Of a DNA stretch of 64,000 nucleotides, positions 1 through 8,248 are shown one piece after another. Both the position numbers and the translations under genes were made by a program. The DNA is from Gammaproteobacteria bacterium. GTDB taxonomy: Bacteria; Pseudomonadota; Gammaproteobacteria; Pseudomonadales; Pseudomonadaceae. Within the stretch, counting starts at the first letter, position 1; each line of letters opens with the position of its first letter. The DNA lies in NCBI GenBank assembly GCA_012728415.1, contig JAAYFD010000014.1, positions 44,196 through 108,195 of the forward strand, in the 5' to 3' direction. The notes below the pieces were generated by a model. The model worked only from the letters and a program-made list of their open reading frames with translations, was not told the origin of the DNA and ran no database searches.

Positions 1-189
1 GATATGAGCATCTACCCGCTGCTGTCCTGTGACGGCCAGAATCACGCCAACTGTGCGCCGGGTGATGTGGTATATATCCGCCGCAAGGCGCAACGCCTGC
101 ACTTGCTGCATCCACTCGAGCACAATTTTTATGAGGTGTGCCGCAACAAGCTGGGCTGGGAAAGCCGGCTTGACCAGCGGGGTTCATAG
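1..189 (+). CDS. nadK: NAD kinase, C-terminal fragment (cut by window start)
   Basis: The open frame runs in from the left edge and ends with TAG at 187-189. The 62 visible residues match the C-terminus of ATP-NAD kinase. They contain the CDGQ stretch of the all-beta domain, a LHPLEHNFYE segment and the typical family ending KLGW. NAD kinase phosphorylates NAD to NADP in the cytosol. The N-terminal catalytic part, with its GGDG and NE/D motifs, lies outside the window. Eleven bases separate it from the next gene on the same strand, so the genes are probably co-transcribed. The same neighbours follow nadK in Pseudomonas genomes as I know them. Confidence 0.85.
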   Translation, partial: DMSIYPLLSCDGQNHANCAPGDVVYIRRKAQRLHLLHPLEHNFYEVCRNKLGWESRLDQRGS

Positions 190-200
190 GGGGTTGCGCC

Positions 201-1166
201 ATGCAGATTGATCCGCAACGGGGCTACGACATTATCGGCGACATCCATGGTTGTGCCGATGCCCTGGAGCGCCTGCTGGCCGGGCTTGGTTACCGCAAGC
301 TGGGTGGCGTCTGGCAGCATGGCCGGCGGATGGCGATTTTTCTTGGTGACATCATTGACCGTGGCCCGCAAATCCGCGAAAGCCTGGAAATAGTCCGCTT
401 GATGGTTGAGGGCGGCCATGCGCACTGCATTATGGGCAATCACGAATATTACGCACTGGCCTGGCATACTGCCGCACCAGCCGGCAGCAAGCAGACCTTT
501 GTCCGTGAACATAGCCGCCGCCATGCCGGCATCTGGCAAGCGACCGCGCAGGCGTTTGCCAATCACCCCTATGAGTGGCAAGACTACCTGGACTGGTTCG
601 CCGGGCTGCCCCTGTTTATCGACGGCAGCAGCTTCCGGGTGGTGCATGCTTGCTGGGACAAGCAGCTGATCGAAGGTGTGGTGGCACGTTTTGGTGGCGG
701 TCAAATCGATCGTGCATTCATTCAGGCGTCGGCAGAGCAGGGCAGCTTTGCCCATCAGGTTTTCAACCGCTTGTTGCGCGGAATCAATTTGCCGCTGCCG
801 GGCGGACAAAAAATGTTCGGGCAGGACGGGCTGGCCCGGCGAACCTATCGTGCCCGGTTTTGGCAAGAAGACCAGGCACCACGCACCTATGCCGAGCTCG
901 CTTTTCAGCCCGACCCGATGCCCGACAACATCGCCGGCCAGCGTCTGCCGAAGGGTTTTTATCAGCAGCTGGTGCAGCACCAGGTGGCTGATCCGTTACT
1001 GTTTGTGGGTCATTACTGGCGCGATGGCGAGCCGGCGATGATCCGTCCCAACCTGGCCTGCCTGGACTACAGTGCAGTCAATGGTGGCCGGCTGGTAGCC
1101 TATCGACTGGATGATGAGCTCAGTCTGCAAGCCGAAAAATTTGTCTGGGTGGAGAACCGCGCATGA
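201..1166 (+). CDS. PPP-type metallophosphoesterase
   Basis: The protein has 321 residues and the calcineurin-like phosphoesterase core. Metal-binding motifs appear in order: GDIHG at residues 13-17, GDIIDRG at 49-55 and GNHE at 79-82. A GHYW element near residue 272 likely supplies a later metal-binding histidine. This set is typical of PPP serine/threonine phosphatases and the related bacterial phosphoesterases. The natural substrate cannot be read from the sequence. The ATG at 201 starts twelve residues before the first motif, which suits the family. The stop overlaps the following rhomboid start by four bases, indicating translational coupling. No signal peptide is visible, so it is probably cytosolic. 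Confidence 0.85.
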   Translation: MQIDPQRGYDIIGDIHGCADALERLLAGLGYRKLGGVWQHGRRMAIFLGDIIDRGPQIRESLEIVRLMVEGGHAHCIMGNHEYYALAWHTAAPAGSKQTFVREHSRRHAGIWQATAQAFANHPYEWQDYLDWFAGLPLFIDGSSFRVVHACWDKQLIEGVVARFGGGQIDRAFIQASAEQGSFAHQVFNRLLRGINLPLPGGQKMFGQDGLARRTYRARFWQEDQAPRTYAELAFQPDPMPDNIAGQRLPKGFYQQLVQHQVADPLLFVGHYWRDGEPAMIRPNLACLDYSAVNGGRLVAYRLDDELSLQAEKFVWVENRA

Positions 1167-2035
1167 GTTGGCAGCTGGCCTTGACAGCCCCGCTTGAACA
1201 GGACCTTTCCAGCTTCTGCCGGCTGCTTGCCGAGCAGCAGATTGGGCACCGGGTGAGCGAAGTGCAGGGTGAGCAGCACCTGTGGGTCGCCGACCGTGCA
1301 ACTGCCGGGCATGTGGCTGAACTCTATTCAGCCTGGCAGCAACTGCCACCTGAGCAGCTGCAATTTTCACCGGCCCCGGTAGCAGCACGGGCAGGGCTGG
1401 GCGCAGACTGGAAGCAGCAATTGCTTCGTTATCCGCTGACAGCCCTGGTACTGTTGCTGACACTGCTGGTTGCAGCCTGGACCGGGGTTGGCGGCAACCT
1501 GTTCAAGGTCGCCGGCCTGACATTCAACGCAGTGCAGATCAGCGGCGACCAGGCCTGGTTTTTGCCGCTGGATGAAACGCTGGCCAGTGGGCAGTGGTGG
1601 CGGTTATGGTCGCCGATGCTGATCCACTTTGGCTGGTTGCACCTGGCCATGAACAGCATGTGGTTCTGGGAGCTGGGCCGGCGCATCGAGCAGCATCAGG
1701 GCAGTCTGTTTTTGGCCGGTTTTGTATTGCTGGCCGGGCTGGTGTCCAATGCCAGCCAATTTGTAATGTCGGGTCCGTCGTTTTTTGGCGGCCTGTCGGG
1801 CGTGCTCTATGCCTTGCTCGGTTTTTGCTGGATTCATCAAAGGCTGTGCCCGGTACCTGCCTATGTTCTGCCCAAAGGCGTGGTAGGCATGATGCTGGTG
1901 TGGCTGGTGGTGTGTCTGCTGGGTATTGTCAGCGCCCTGGGCTTTGGCCAGATTGCCAATGCCGCGCACGTTAGCGGTCTGATCACAGGATGCCTTGGCG
2001 GGCTGCTAACCGGTTTGTGGGCACGCGGGCGATAG
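1163..2035 (+). CDS. Rhomboid family intramembrane serine protease
   Basis: This 290-residue protein has a soluble N-terminal domain (about residues 1-85) followed by about six hydrophobic segments from residue 90. The rhomboid catalytic dyad is visible: serine 212 within GGLSG and histidine 269 within AAHVSG. A helix with HLAMN around 160-164 supplies the expected oxyanion residues. The layout resembles GlpG of enteric bacteria. Rhomboids cleave transmembrane helices of other membrane proteins; the substrate here is unknown. The start overlaps the upstream phosphoesterase stop (ATGA), so the two are likely one transcription unit. Confidence 0.9.
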   Translation: MSWQLALTAPLEQDLSSFCRLLAEQQIGHRVSEVQGEQHLWVADRATAGHVAELYSAWQQLPPEQLQFSPAPVAARAGLGADWKQQLLRYPLTALVLLLTLLVAAWTGVGGNLFKVAGLTFNAVQISGDQAWFLPLDETLASGQWWRLWSPMLIHFGWLHLAMNSMWFWELGRRIEQHQGSLFLAGFVLLAGLVSNASQFVMSGPSFFGGLSGVLYALLGFCWIHQRLCPVPAYVLPKGVVGMMLVWLVVCLLGIVSALGFGQIANAAHVSGLITGCLGGLLTGLWARGR

Positions 2036-2076
2036 CCTTCTTGACTATTTAAAAACCTCGGAAACGGGAAGGAAAC

Positions 2077-2352
2077 ATGACTGATTTTATTAAAATGATC
2101 GACAACATCAATTCTGAAGCCTATGGCAGCCTGAAGCAGGCGCTGGAGCTGGGCAAGTGGCCGGATGGCACCCGCCTGAGCCAGGAGCAAAAAGAGCTGA
2201 CCATGATGGCTATTATTGCCTGGGAACAGAAAAACCTGCCCGAAGAACAGCGTACCGGTTATCTGGGGGGGGACCAGTGTGCTTCGCAGAAAAACAAGGA
2301 TCTGAACGTCGACCCCAGCCTGTTTGCACCTGCTGCCGGGACGCTGCACTGA
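2077..2352 (+). CDS. YeaC family protein (DUF1315)
   Basis: This small cytosolic protein of 91 residues has the DUF1315/YeaC signature: an N-terminal helix, then ELGKWPDG and a Gln-Lys-Glu helix. Its function is not known. A good ribosome site (GGAAGG) precedes ATG 2077. The stop codon shares one base with the start of the DUF2797 gene. A run of eight G (2265-2272) lies within the codons for Leu-Gly-Gly-Asp. A -1 slip there would enter the frame of the next gene, which stays open throughout this stretch. The C-terminal third after this run is not recognisably conserved. Confidence 0.8.
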   Translation: MTDFIKMIDNINSEAYGSLKQALELGKWPDGTRLSQEQKELTMMAIIAWEQKNLPEEQRTGYLGGDQCASQKNKDLNVDPSLFAPAAGTLH

Positions 2353-3182
2353 TGAGCGAACTGGCCCGTGGCGCGGCGGTCAAGATGCGCATTGACCTGC
2401 AGGACCCTGCGCAGTACCAGATGCGACTGGGTGAAGAAGAGCTACCACTCAATGAGCTGCTTGGACAGTCTTTGCAGCTGGAGTTTTTGGGCGAAATCAA
2501 TTGCGTGCACTGCCAGCGCAAAACCAGCAAGAGTTTTGCCCAGGGCTACTGCTGGCCTTGCTTCAAGGGGCTGGCGCAGTGTGACAGCTGCATCATGAGC
2601 CCGGAAAAATGCCATTACGATGCCGGTACCTGCCGTGAGCCCGAGTGGGGCGAAGTCAACTGCATGATTGACCACTTTGTGTATCTGGCCAACTCCAGCT
2701 CGGTCAAGGTGGGCATTACCCGGGGGACTCAGCTGCCGACCCGCTGGCTGGATCAGGGAGCCGTACAGGCATTGCCGATCTTTCGGGTAAAAACCCGCCA
2801 GCAGTCCGGATTTGTGGAAGATGCCTTGCGGGCCCATGTCTCCGACCGCACCAGCTGGCAAGCCATGCTCAAGGGTGACCCCGAGCCGATTGACCTGGCT
2901 GCCCAGCGTGATCAGTTGATGGAGTTGTGCAGCCACGAACTGGACGAACTGCAGCAACGTTTTGGCCTGCAGGCGATTCAGCCACTGGACGATGCCGAGG
3001 TAACCAGCATCAGCTACCCGGTGCTTGAGTATCCGAAGAAGGTAAAAAGCTTCAACCTGGACAAGCTGCCGCAAGCGGAGGGAACTTTGCTGGGCATCAA
3101 GGGCCAGTATCTGATTTTTGATACCGGGGTAATCAATGTGCGCAAATACACCGGATACCAGCTGGCCTTGCGTAAAATTTGA
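2352..3182 (+). CDS. DUF2797 domain protein
   Basis: The protein has 276 residues. Its N-terminal third carries paired cysteines that look like metal sites: CVHC, then CWPC, then CDSC with further Cys residues near CHYDAGTC. The middle has a GIY-YIG-like stretch with VYLANSSS and VKVGITR, as is usual for DUF2797 proteins. The biochemical role is unknown; a nucleic-acid function is only an inference from the zinc-like knuckles. ATG 2352 overlaps the upstream stop by one base. The frame is also open upstream to 2157, but that part is a shadow of the YeaC gene. Confidence 0.8.
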   Translation: MSELARGAAVKMRIDLQDPAQYQMRLGEEELPLNELLGQSLQLEFLGEINCVHCQRKTSKSFAQGYCWPCFKGLAQCDSCIMSPEKCHYDAGTCREPEWGEVNCMIDHFVYLANSSSVKVGITRGTQLPTRWLDQGAVQALPIFRVKTRQQSGFVEDALRAHVSDRTSWQAMLKGDPEPIDLAAQRDQLMELCSHELDELQQRFGLQAIQPLDDAEVTSISYPVLEYPKKVKSFNLDKLPQAEGTLLGIKGQYLIFDTGVINVRKYTGYQLALRKI

Positions 3183-3188
3183 TCAGGC

Positions 3189-3232
3189 CCGGGGCTGAAG
3201 GCGGTTTTTGCCTCTTACAGCTTAAACCCCGG
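3189..3232 (+). terminator. Imperfect long hairpin after DUF2797 gene
   Basis: CCGGGG at 3189-3194 pairs with CCCCGG at 3227-3232. Inside it, CTG pairs with CAG and AGGC with GCCT around a GGTTTTT loop. It starts seven bases after the stop codon at 3182. There is no T-run after the outer stem, so it may be a processing or Rho-associated structure rather than a classic terminator. Confidence 0.4.
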
Positions 3233-3325
3233 TCGCCTCAATTCGCACGTGGCGCAGCCAAAACGCAGAGCCACAGGGTGCAGGCCACAAAGAGCAGCAG
3301 GTGCAGCCAGTAAAAGGAACAGGAT

Positions 3326-3799
3326 ATGCAGTTTTACATCTCTGAACAAAAAGTGCGCAAAGACCGGCGCTGGACCATTGTTTTGCTAGCGGTTTTGCTG
3401 TTGTCCAGCCTGGCCATGCTGGTTAAAGCCGTGCAGGCAGAAGCAGCGTCCGACTTGCTGTTGCCGATTGCAGCACTGTTTATTTTCGCCCTGGGGATTT
3501 TTGCCAGTTACCGCCATATCCAGCAGGGCAAAGCCGCCTATCCGGTTGTGACACTGGATGAGCAAAACCATCAGGCCGTTTTGAATTACAACAATGCAGT
3601 GGTCCATGTGAACCTGCTCCAGGTTAAAGCCTTGCGTTTTCAAACAAGGTTTGGGCGCGTCAAATCCATTATTCTCAAGGCAGACACAGGCCAGATTTTC
3701 AAACTGGTTGGCTTTGAAAACATGGATGCACTGATTGCGACCCTTAAGCGGCTGGTGCCGGCAGAAAAGGTGAGCAGAAGCGCTTTTCTGCATCAGTAG
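3326..3799 (+). CDS. Small two-helix membrane protein, function unknown
   Basis: The 157-residue protein has two hydrophobic helices (about residues 17-36 and 44-61) joined by a short loop, then a soluble C-terminal domain of about 90 residues. That domain begins with a V-x-L-DEQN strand and has a hydrophobic strand pattern similar to bacterial PH-like domains. This layout is common among small PH-domain membrane proteins, but I do not recognise the family with certainty. A clear AAAGGAACAGG ribosome site precedes ATG 3326. It stands alone between the DUF2797 gene and pepN. Confidence 0.6.
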   Translation: MQFYISEQKVRKDRRWTIVLLAVLLLSSLAMLVKAVQAEAASDLLLPIAALFIFALGIFASYRHIQQGKAAYPVVTLDEQNHQAVLNYNNAVVHVNLLQVKALRFQTRFGRVKSIILKADTGQIFKLVGFENMDALIATLKRLVPAEKVSRSAFLHQ

Positions 3800-3880
3800 G
3801 CAATAAGTTGCCCGCCGGCCTGATTACAGCAGCCAGTCTTTGAATATTCGCCTGATCCGTCTTTGTCGAGTGTAAATATC

Positions 3881-6643
3881 ATGAGCAATACGCCCAAAAC
3901 CATCCGTCTGGCCGACTACCGTCAGCCGGATTACCTGATCAATGAAACCCATCTGCATTTCGAGCTGTATGACGATCATGCGCTGGTGCATGCCCATCTG
4001 GTGCTGGAACGCAACCCGCAGCTGGGCGTTGACTTGCCGCCGCTGGTGCTGGATGGCGTCAAGCTGGAGCTGAAGCATATTGCGCTGGATGACCGGGTGC
4101 TGGAGCAGGGCGAGTATCAGGTGAGTGCCGAGAGCTTGCAGTTACAGCCAGAAAAGGCCGAATTTACCCTGGATACGACGGTGCGGATTGAGCCGCAAAA
4201 CAATACCGAGCTGGAAGGTCTGTATCGCTCTGGCGGGATGTTCTGCACCCAGTGCGAGGCCGAGGGTTTCCGCAAGATCACCTATTATCAGGATCGTCCA
4301 GACGTGATGAGCAGCTTCACCACCACGGTCAGTGCCGACAAGCAGCAGTATCCGGTATTGCTGTCCAACGGCAACAAGGTTGATGAAGGTGAAGAGGGTG
4401 AGCGCCACTGGGCTACCTGGCAAGATCCGCACAAAAAACCTGCCTACCTGTTTGCGCTGGTGGCGGGCGACCTTTGGTGTGTCGAGGACAGCTTCACCAC
4501 CAAGAGCGGCCGTGAAGTGACCTTGCGCATGTTTGTCGAGCCGAACAATATTGACAAGTGTCAGCACGGCATGGACAGCCTGAAGCGCTCCATGCGCTGG
4601 GATGAGGAGGTCTATGGTCGCGAGTATGACCTGGATATTTTCATGATTGTCGCCGTGGACGACTTCAACATGGGCGCCATGGAGAACAAGGGCCTGAACA
4701 TCTTCAACTCCAGTTGTGTGCTGGCCAAGCCGGAAACCTCGACGGATGCGGCTTTTCAGCGGATTGAAAGCATTGTTGCCCACGAGTATTTCCACAACTG
4801 GTCCGGCAACCGCGTCACTTGCCGTGACTGGTTTCAGCTGTCGCTAAAGGAAGGTTTTACCGTATTTCGCGATGCCGAGTTTTCTGCCGACATGAACTCG
4901 CGTACGGTCAAGCGTATCGAAGATGTGACGTTCTTGCGCACCCATCAGTTTGCCGAGGATGCCGGCCCGCTGGCGCATCCGGTGCGCCCGTCCGAGTACA
5001 TGGAAATTTCCAACTTCTATACCTGGACCATCTATGAGAAGGGCGCGGAAGTCGTGCGCATGCTGCACACTTTGTTGGGGCCTGAGCTGTTCCGCAAGGG
5101 ATCGGACCTTTACTTTGAGCGTCATGATGGCCAGGCGGTGACCTGTGACGACTTTGTTGCCGCGATGGAAACAGTCAGTGGCCGTGATCTGACCCAGTTC
5201 AAGCGCTGGTATAGCCAGGCCGGCACTCCGGTGCTGCAGGTCAGCGATGCCTACGATGCCGAAAAACAGGAGTATCGCTTGCAGGTGCGCCAGAGCTGTC
5301 CGCCCACGCCAGGCCAACCGACCAAAGAACCCTTTGTGATTCCTTTGGCCGTCGGCTTGCTGGATGCGCTCACCGGCGAGGAGCTGGCTGTGCAAGCGGA
5401 CTTGCCTGCAGGCAACGGTGGCAACGCGGCGGGTCAATCCCATGGTGCGGGAGCAGGCACTGTTCTGGAAGTCAGTCAGCCTGAGCAGGAGTTTGTCTTC
5501 AGCAATATTGCCAGCCAGCCACTGCCATCGCTGCTGCGCGGGTTCTCTGCACCGGTCAAGCTGGAGTATGACTACAGCCGCGAGCAATTGGCGTTTTTGC
5601 TGGCCCATGACACGGATGGCTTTAACCGCTGGGAGGCGGGGCAGCAGCTGGCTATCCAGGTGTTCAGCGAGGCACTGCAGCAACAGCAAAACGGCCAGGC
5701 ACCCGAGTTCGACCCACAGCTGGCACAGGCTTTGAGCAGGGTGCTGGCTGATGAGCAGCTGGATGAAGCCTTGAAAGCTGAAATCATCAGTCTGCCCAGC
5801 CTGGCGTATTTGCTGGAGCTGCAGGATACAGCCAATGTGGCTGCTAGCCATGCCGTGCGCGAAGCCTTGCGTCTGAGCCTTGCGCAGCAGCTGGAGCAGC
5901 CCTTGCGTGAGGTCTACCTGCAGCTGAGCCAGCGGGCCCGTACAACTGAATACCGCCCCGAGGCCGGGCAAATCGGGCGTCGCCGGTTGCAAAACATGGC
6001 GCTCAGTTATCTGATGTTGCTGGAGCAGTCTGCGCCAGGGCCGGGTTTGCAGCAGCCCGGGCAGAGTGACGTACGGGCTATCCGGCCAGCGGCTGATGAC
6101 CTCCCTTCTTCGGTGCTGGCTGCCTGTATTGCGCAGTTCGAACAGGCTGACAACATGACTGAACGTCTGGCGGCCCTGTCGTGCCTGGTCAACAGTAGTG
6201 CGCGTGAGCCGGCAGAGCAGGCACTGTCGGCCTTTGCCAGGGAGTTTGCCAATGAGCCGCTGGTAATGGACCAGTGGTTTAGTGTGCAGGCGTCCAGTCC
6301 GCTGTTTAGCGATGCCGCGCAAATTCGCAGACTGATGGAGCACAAGGCCTTCAGCATCAAAAATCCGAACAGGGTACGTGCCGTGCTGGGTGCTTTTTGC
6401 CAGCATAACCTGCCGCAGTTTCATGCCGCCGACGGCAGTGGTTATGCTTTGCTGGCAGAGCAGGTGGCGACACTGGATGCCCTCAACCCGCAGATGTCGG
6501 CGCGCATGGTTAATCCGCTAACCCGCTGGCGCCGTTACACAACCGCGCAGGGACAGCTGATGCGTGCCCAGCTGGAAAAACTGCAGCAGATGCCAAAGCT
6601 CTCGGCAGACCTGTTTGAAGTACTACAAAAAGCACTGGATTAA
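3881..6643 (+). CDS. pepN: Aminopeptidase N (M1 family)
   Basis: This cytosolic zinc aminopeptidase removes N-terminal residues from peptides during protein turnover. From ATG 3881 it has 920 residues. The exopeptidase motif GAMEN lies near residue 265. The zinc site HEYFH is at 301-305, with the third ligand Glu at about 324 in LKEGF. The ATG start places a normal PepN N-terminus (DYRQPDY) shortly after Met; a TTG 18 bases upstream would add an unrelated stretch. The protein is longer than the roughly 870-885 residues usual for proteobacterial PepN. The extra length appears as a Gly/Ala-rich insertion near residues 513-530 and a Pro/Gly-rich one near 715. Confidence 0.95.
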   Translation: MSNTPKTIRLADYRQPDYLINETHLHFELYDDHALVHAHLVLERNPQLGVDLPPLVLDGVKLELKHIALDDRVLEQGEYQVSAESLQLQPEKAEFTLDTTVRIEPQNNTELEGLYRSGGMFCTQCEAEGFRKITYYQDRPDVMSSFTTTVSADKQQYPVLLSNGNKVDEGEEGERHWATWQDPHKKPAYLFALVAGDLWCVEDSFTTKSGREVTLRMFVEPNNIDKCQHGMDSLKRSMRWDEEVYGREYDLDIFMIVAVDDFNMGAMENKGLNIFNSSCVLAKPETSTDAAFQRIESIVAHEYFHNWSGNRVTCRDWFQLSLKEGFTVFRDAEFSADMNSRTVKRIEDVTFLRTHQFAEDAGPLAHPVRPSEYMEISNFYTWTIYEKGAEVVRMLHTLLGPELFRKGSDLYFERHDGQAVTCDDFVAAMETVSGRDLTQFKRWYSQAGTPVLQVSDAYDAEKQEYRLQVRQSCPPTPGQPTKEPFVIPLAVGLLDALTGEELAVQADLPAGNGGNAAGQSHGAGAGTVLEVSQPEQEFVFSNIASQPLPSLLRGFSAPVKLEYDYSREQLAFLLAHDTDGFNRWEAGQQLAIQVFSEALQQQQNGQAPEFDPQLAQALSRVLADEQLDEALKAEIISLPSLAYLLELQDTANVAASHAVREALRLSLAQQLEQPLREVYLQLSQRARTTEYRPEAGQIGRRRLQNMALSYLMLLEQSAPGPGLQQPGQSDVRAIRPAADDLPSSVLAACIAQFEQADNMTERLAALSCLVNSSAREPAEQALSAFAREFANEPLVMDQWFSVQASSPLFSDAAQIRRLMEHKAFSIKNPNRVRAVLGAFCQHNLPQFHAADGSGYALLAEQVATLDALNPQMSARMVNPLTRWRRYTTAQGQLMRAQLEKLQQMPKLSADLFEVLQKALD

Positions 6644-6670
6644 CGTCTGCAGACCAATAATGCCTGCCGG

Positions 6671-6703
6671 GCCTGGAGCCGGCGTCACAAGCCGGCTCCA
6701 GGC
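6671..6703. repeat. Perfect 13-bp inverted repeat after pepN
   Basis: GCCTGGAGCCGGC at 6671-6683 is exactly repeated in inverted form at 6691-6703 around a seven-base loop. It begins 28 bases after the pepN stop. There is no T-tract, so it may be a Rho-independent hairpin without tail, a 3' mRNA stabiliser or a REP-like palindrome. Confidence 0.7.
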
Positions 6704-7198
6704 TATTGGCCCGCGTTACGATAATGCGTCGCTTGGGCACAGGCTATGGGGCGCCTAAAGTCCGGCGGGTCGCGAAGCATTCAGCTTGTGCACCGCACGC
6801 CGGACCTGCCGTAACGCTGGCTCAATGCAACTGCCGCTGGCCATGCATGCAGGAGTCTGCATGCATGGCCGTTTCGGGCTGTCAAGCCGGGCTGATGGGT
6901 GCTGCAGAGGCAATGTGATGAGCTTTTTCAAGCGCAACCATACAAAGGTCGCAGATTTTGTATTTTCATTGAATATGGCTGGAAAACTCCATGAGGGGTG
7001 CTCTGAACCCCTTTGTTTGCACGCCTTTCGGGCATTCGCTCCAGTCAGGGGGGGTAGGCCGGACCAGGTGGTCTTTTTATGACTGATTGGGCGGTGAAAA
7101 TCACGTATCAAACACTTGTTTAAGGCCGTTTTTCCCACTATGGTGGTTCGGCATTTTGAGATTATCCTCATAAAAAATTACAAGAGGGAGCCTTCCCC
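6704..7198. other. Non-coding stretch between pepN and the YCF48-like gene
   Basis: No convincing gene was found in these 495 bases; the short frames here have no recognisable features. The stretch holds a second perfect inverted repeat (6839-6870, listed separately). It also holds a seven-G run near 7047 and, close to its right end, the ribosome site of the next gene. A promoter for the 7199 operon should lie within it, but no clear -35/-10 pair stands out. Confidence 0.5.
6839..6870. repeat. Perfect 13-bp palindrome with ATGCAT cores
   Basis: GGCCATGCATGCA at 6839-6851 is mirrored exactly by the complement at 6858-6870, with loop GGAGTC. Each arm also contains the self-complementary ATGCAT. 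It has no T-tail. It could be an operator or a cruciform-type repeat; no protein is known to bind it. Confidence 0.65.
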
Positions 7199-8224
7199 AT
7201 GCATGAGTTTTTGCCCTTCGCCCATTTTGTTTGTACCAGAGGCATGCGCATACTGTTTGCAGCAGCCTTGTCCCTGGGCCTGCTACTGCCGGCAGCTGCC
7301 AGTACGGAGCAGCAGACCACCAGTTATGCCATTGAAAGTCAGCGGGCCAGTGAAAGTCTGCTGCTGGGCATTACCCGGGCCGGCAAACGGCTGGTGACTG
7401 TGGGTGAGCGTGGTCACGTGCTGTATTCGGACAATGAAGGCGAAAGCTGGCAACAAGGCAAAGTACCCACCAGACAGCTGTTGACTGCAGTATTTTTTGT
7501 TGATGACAAATACGGCTGGGCTGTTGGGCACGATGCCCAGATTTTGCACAGCAGTGACGGTGGTGAGAACTGGATCAGGCAGTATGGCAACAGTGAATTT
7601 GAGGCTCCCTTGCTGGATATCTGGTTTGCCGACCGGCAACGGGGCTTTGCCGTTGGTGCCTATGGCAGCATGCTGCGCACTGATGATGGCGGAGCCAGCT
7701 GGATAGAGATTGGTGATGAGCTGGACAACGAAGATGGCTTTCACCTGAATGCCATTACCCACATCAAAGATGCCGGCCTGTTTGTGGTCGGCGAGATGGG
7801 CATCATGTTGCGCTCCGCTGATGGCGGTGACAGCTGGGAGAGTATCGTAAGCCCCTATGAGGGCTCCCTGTTTGGTGTACTGCCGACCCGTCAGGCGCAA
7901 AGCCTGGTGGTTTACGGTTTGCGTGGACATCTGTACCGCTCCGAAGACTTTGGCGACAGCTGGCAGGAGATCAAACTGAGCACCCCGCAGGGTGGACAGC
8001 TGCGGCAGGGGCTGGCTGGTGGTGCCTTGCTGGACGATGGACGTCTGCTGGTGGTGGGCCATGGCGGTGCGATCCTCAGCAGCAAGGATAATGGCCAGAG
8101 CTTTACCACCAGGCTCCGCGAGGATCGCCTGTCCTACGCCGGCGTGGCCATGCGGCCTGATGGCGGCCTCCTTTTGGTCGGGCAGGGTGGTATTCATCTG
8201 GTACCGGCAACGGTCAACCCATAA
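7199..8224 (+). CDS. Secreted YCF48/HCF136-like beta-propeller protein
   Basis: The 341-residue protein is built of repeated blades. Units such as SDNEGESW, SDGGENW, TDDGGASW, ADGGDSW and SEDFGDSW each end in the Ser/Thr-x-D-x-G-x-x-W signature of BNR and YCF48 propellers. A signal peptide is evident (RILFAAALSLGLLLPAAA), so the product is exported. Two starts are possible. ATG 7199 has the better ribosome site (AAGAGGGAG, about eight bases away). ATG 7244 gives the more compact signal peptide. In Pseudomonas and marine gammaproteobacteria such genes travel with an RND/MMPL transporter, as here 24 bases downstream. It probably serves that transporter in the periplasm; this is inference. Confidence 0.8.
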   Translation: MHEFLPFAHFVCTRGMRILFAAALSLGLLLPAAASTEQQTTSYAIESQRASESLLLGITRAGKRLVTVGERGHVLYSDNEGESWQQGKVPTRQLLTAVFFVDDKYGWAVGHDAQILHSSDGGENWIRQYGNSEFEAPLLDIWFADRQRGFAVGAYGSMLRTDDGGASWIEIGDELDNEDGFHLNAITHIKDAGLFVVGEMGIMLRSADGGDSWESIVSPYEGSLFGVLPTRQAQSLVVYGLRGHLYRSEDFGDSWQEIKLSTPQGGQLRQGLAGGALLDDGRLLVVGHGGAILSSKDNGQSFTTRLREDRLSYAGVAMRPDGGLLLVGQGGIHLVPATVNP

Positions 8225-8248
8225 CAACTATAAGAAGGACAGCTACGC

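Noticed and set aside
7062..7078. GACCA-TGGTC followed by five T, as a possible terminator
   Set aside because: The loop would be only two bases, which is too short, and no gene ends nearby.
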